A stretch of DNA of 64,000 nucleotides from J027 sp965215855 (lineage in GTDB: Bacteria; Chloroflexota; Anaerolineae; Aggregatilineales; J027). Positions 61,901 through 64,000 of this stretch are shown here, piece by piece (within the stretch, counting starts at the first letter, position 1; every line of letters starts with the position of its first letter). Made by a program: the position numbers and the translations under genes. The DNA lies in contig CBDCER010000003.1 in NCBI GenBank assembly GCA_965215855.1, positions 2,976,001 to 3,040,000 on the forward strand, read 5' to 3'. The notes under the pieces were generated by a model. That model was given only the letters and a program-made list of their open reading frames with translations, ran no database searches and was not told the origin of the DNA.

Positions 61901-64000
61901 GAGATTTCGTCTGAGATCCAGCGTGTGTTTGGCAAACACATGGCTGTGCCCGTAATGGTGGGTGGAGAGAAATTGTTGGGCGCGTTGTTGATTGGGCGCG
62001 ATGTGGCACTGCGTGATTTTGATGAACGTGATATGCAATTGGTTTCGACCCTGGCAAGCCAATTGGCGGTAGCTGCTGAAAACCTGCGCCTATTTACGCA
62101 AATTGAAGATCAACGCCAGACATTGCGCTCTACATTGGAGACCATGCAAGCTGGGGTATTGGTGCTATCATCTGCATCGGATATTGTGTTATTGAACGAG
62201 CAAGCTGTCGATTTGCTGGGGCCAGGGGCACGGGTTCGAATGTTCACTGACGAGACGTATCCGATGTATCGCGTGGGAACTAACGAACCCGTTGCCGCTG
62301 ATGATTTTCCAGCGGCACGTGTGTTGCAATATGGTGAGCCAGTCATTGCTGAGAATTTCTATGTAGTATCTCCCGAGGGCCACCGGACAGATATGCTAGT
62401 AAATGCAGCACCCATCCGCAGCGAAAATGAAGAAATTACTGCTGCTGTTGTTGTGTTACAAGAAATCACCGAATTGCGTGAATTGGAACTGGCATTACAG
62501 ACAAGCTTGAGCGAAACGACAGCTTTGTATGAAGCAAGCCGTTCCATCGCTGCTGTGACGACCTCCAATGAATTGGCGGCGATACTATTGGAACAGGTGA
62601 AAACACTGAACCCCGATCAGGTGATTGTGTTACTTCAGGGAGACCAGGAACAGAGTGATAGACGACAGCGGGTTGCGGCGGTGTGGCCGACAACAGATCC
62701 TAAAGTGCTGAAGGTTGAACAACTGAAGATACCGTCGAATTTGCTGATGCCGGATGACATATTGGTTGTGGAGGCTACCGAACCGGCAGTGCGAGAAGCG
62801 GCGGGTGTTTACTCGTTGGCAACGATGCCGTTGAAGGCACGTGGTGGGCGCACGCTGGGATGGTTGACCATTGCCTATCATCGTGAGCATTTATTTAGGC
62901 CAGAACAGCGACGTTTTCTTTCTACGCTGGCCGATCAAGCAGCGGTGGCACTGGATGTGAATCGTCTATTTGAAAGCACACAGCAGGCTCTTCGCTCGGT
63001 CGCCAATCTATATCGTGGTAGTAAGCGTATCTCTGAGGTGCAAGGAATTAATGAAGCGATCACGGTGGTTCAGGAGGAATTACAAAGCTTCAAACCAGCG
63101 CGGGTAGATCTATTATTGCAGCGTAGTCCGGAAGATCCGGAAGACATTTATCTGGCGTTGGCATGGTCGATTGAACGATCATTGGAGATGATACCGGCGT
63201 TGCCCATTGACCCTGTAGATTTGACGTCTCAGGCCCATTTTGATGTGATGAGCCGGGAAGAATATTACATCCAGGACATGATGAGCGCCCCTGGTAATGA
63301 TTTGCATCAGGCCTTGCGTGATCTGGATACACCCTATCGGGCTGTGTTGTCCATACCACTGCGAGTCAGTGGACGCACAGTGGGTCGGTTGGCGATTGGA
63401 TTCCTGGAACCTCGACAATATACACCCGATGACCAGCAATTTATCAGTATGTTGGCCGATGCCATAGCGTATATTGTAGAAAATGAATTGCTTTTCCAGC
63501 AAACGCAAGATTCGCTTGAAGAGACCGGTGTGCTGTATCAGGCCAGTCAAGCAATTGCTAGTGCCGAACAACGCGAGGAAATTGTGCAGGCGATGATTGA
63601 CTACGCGGCTTCGGCGGTGGTGGATAAAGTGATGTTGGTCACGTTGCTGGGGGCCGATTGGGAAGCCTCGGATGCCCTTGTCGAGGTTTCAGTGACTTGG
63701 GGACGTGGCGAGTTTTTGGACTTGAAGGGGTTGCGTTTTTCGCGCGAACAGTTGCCGATTTGGGATCAACTAGCCTCGCCATATGTTGTCTGGTCGGATG
63801 ATGTAGAGAATGATGCATCACTTGATGATAATACACGTCTGGGTTGTTATACACTCGATATTGTCTCGTATGTTGTTGTGCCATTGCAAACACCAGGTCA
63901 TCCAATTGGAGCCATCATTTTGGCATCGTCGCAGCCACGAGTGCATCAGGATCGTGAAATTCGCATCTACCAGTCTTTGGCCGACCAAGCCGCCGTGCAG
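58907..64000 (+). CDS. Very large transmembrane multi-GAF/PAS sensor, truncated by window end
   Basis: An open frame from ATG 58907 to the last base, 1698 codons so far, in phase with the final codon. A first transmembrane helix (about 29-52), an extracellular CACHE-like region (to about 345), a second helix (about 346-370) and a HAMP domain precede a chain of GAF domains. I count GAF1 near 445-605, a degenerate GAF after the VWVDF motif, a GAF near 745-890, one near 895-1060, a PAS domain near 1070-1190 (TMQAGVLVLSSASDIVLLNEQA), and GAFs near 1200-1360, 1375-1530 and 1535 to the end. No kinase, cyclase or REC motif is reached. A histidine kinase core is expected beyond the window. Confidence 0.9.
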   Translation, partial: MAEKPRNTAGEAITDSSLRNWYSNLAFPMQLGLLILPLLVGTVILAAVIGVQLTDAEREAVLDRLDNEARDIQELVEAPFTSLDNDLVYLQTETAAFDYAQAHNSTSVTAENQVSQQEAITSALSRLPLELQAFMQGRPLYSQIRLLDLDGNELVAVARMDDMIQIRNDLTDVRLSNIYRQGRNLQYSGQLWWSDVRLQADAGSVQRPMLQLVMPLSHQLADEQLVGYLTFDLNLEVVFRYVEAVEVEGGFAYLVDAEGFFLAHSLASEQTILFGRDTDQGEQLSGSVGNEILTGRPVLDLPLSHDNDSYIGATAVIHPLQQFEDSPNLPIWTVVVAEPEAEVVGQVQIFVLLFVLGLIALALVTGSLFWWQGSVLNRRLAAVQGGLQRVYRGELTHKLPVQGRNAFSDTATEFNRMTDRLDSLVVELEGRVRARIRDLELVSEISGEMAELRDLDLVLNRAINRIVERFEFYHAQVFLVDDVRENAVLVASTGEPGHQLLATGHKLAVGSDSVIGRVTTLGITVIAGDTQSSDVPWRPNAELPDTRSEMALPLKAEDIVIGALDIQSSRPDAFAPSDIEIFQVLADQLAIAINNARLIENLQSSIESVNTLNQRLTQKVWVDFAENDPRREPLSYRYNLLEVEPVVGRNGPDVSEPTAPTYSAAIEVAGNQIGQIEAKLPDDITDEEQVLIESVAARVGLAIDNARLVQETQRALGEAQRLYEMARAVNSAADLEAQDIYALIVDQLTFEESLDQIAVLLAGPIPSYLATHLTVEHLWYREGSREDWAWEPGQHLDYLRRGLARLFTSESRELIYVEQRVDARDPHRQVMADMMNVLDADALLLIPLVTGARWFGLLVCGSRTPMAFGENFRHFARAAGDQMTVAIDNRRLFVEVQDEARRALALAEAGQLVSQIGGDFGIGVDRLFRAVSGPGEFDRWWFGLLEPNGYEVRRLIAAAPEFPDVVDLRTDHSTLTETIHLRQVILVNEFDQPHPVLGEISSEIQRVFGKHMAVPVMVGGEKLLGALLIGRDVALRDFDERDMQLVSTLASQLAVAAENLRLFTQIEDQRQTLRSTLETMQAGVLVLSSASDIVLLNEQAVDLLGPGARVRMFTDETYPMYRVGTNEPVAADDFPAARVLQYGEPVIAENFYVVSPEGHRTDMLVNAAPIRSENEEITAAVVVLQEITELRELELALQTSLSETTALYEASRSIAAVTTSNELAAILLEQVKTLNPDQVIVLLQGDQEQSDRRQRVAAVWPTTDPKVLKVEQLKIPSNLLMPDDILVVEATEPAVREAAGVYSLATMPLKARGGRTLGWLTIAYHREHLFRPEQRRFLSTLADQAAVALDVNRLFESTQQALRSVANLYRGSKRISEVQGINEAITVVQEELQSFKPARVDLLLQRSPEDPEDIYLALAWSIERSLEMIPALPIDPVDLTSQAHFDVMSREEYYIQDMMSAPGNDLHQALRDLDTPYRAVLSIPLRVSGRTVGRLAIGFLEPRQYTPDDQQFISMLADAIAYIVENELLFQQTQDSLEETGVLYQASQAIASAEQREEIVQAMIDYAASAVVDKVMLVTLLGADWEASDALVEVSVTWGRGEFLDLKGLRFSREQLPIWDQLASPYVVWSDDVENDASLDDNTRLGCYTLDIVSYVVVPLQTPGHPIGAIILASSQPRVHQDREIRIYQSLADQAAVQ

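Noticed and set aside
1..64000. CRISPR arrays, rRNA genes, prophage structural genes, secondary-metabolite clusters
   Set aside because: I looked for regularly spaced short repeats, rRNA-like sequence and phage or biosynthetic gene sets and saw none.

Overview
The window looks like a chromosomal segment of a bacterium from the phylum Chloroflexota, most likely class Anaerolineae. That is an inference from gene content: many GAF-domain signalling proteins, an Hdr-Mvh type hydrogenase operon, Hen1-Pnkp RNA repair, and tyrosine recombinases and proline-rich single-pass proteins of the kind common in that group. No rRNA or other decisive marker is present. Base composition is moderate and even, and genes are densely packed with frequent ATGA stop/start overlaps.

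Layout. 1-4.5 kb: an unrecognised partial gene, a lipoprotein, a REC-histidine kinase, a response regulator with a degenerate GGDEF domain, a GGDEF-like small protein and a Nudix hydrolase, then tRNA-Phe with a clear promoter and terminator. 4.7-9.4 kb: a cytoplasmic GH13 glycosidase followed by a sugar ABC transporter (two permeases and a binding protein, no ATPase). 9.5-13.5 kb (minus): the RNA-repair pair hen1-pnkp. 13.6-15.7 kb: uvrB. 15.7-18.3 kb: a polar amino-acid transporter whose binding protein is an internal tandem duplication. 18.4-22.4 kb: a tyrosine recombinase, a VOC protein, a Yip1-like membrane protein and a secreted propeller/PPC protein. 22.5-25.8 kb: a 1076-residue cytoplasmic protein that may belong to the bacterial GTPase-associated (GAP1) group. 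25.8-27.2 kb: a complete ISL3 insertion sequence with an 8-bp target duplication.

27.2-33.0 kb: a FadR-like regulator with a FadR-like operator and a possible attenuator in its leader, followed by an alkyl-DHAP-synthase-like flavoprotein, glycerol-3-phosphate dehydrogenase and an FGGY kinase. This looks like a glycerolipid or ether-lipid operon under acyl-CoA-type control. 33.05-33.27 kb: a 213-bp MITE-like element with 16-bp inverted ends and an 8-bp target duplication. 33.3-40.8 kb (minus): hdrC-hdrB-hdrA-mvhD-mvhG-mvhA, a maturation protease and a lone cyclic-nucleotide-binding protein, predicted to encode an electron-bifurcating H2:ferredoxin/disulfide oxidoreductase.

41-50 kb: PolX-PHP with a substituted polymerase metal ligand, a proline-rich membrane protein, ligA, rlmI-like methyltransferase, a DUF3048 protein and a double esterase with one dead domain. 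50-51.2 kb: a catalytically degenerate tyrosine recombinase beside tRNA-Arg. 51.4-64 kb: a signalling locus of two stand-alone REC proteins, four GAF proteins that lack any kinase domain and share the same C-terminal tail, and a very large CACHE-like/HAMP/multi-GAF/PAS protein that runs off the window. The last gene probably supplies the kinase output for the locus, but its C-terminus is not visible here.
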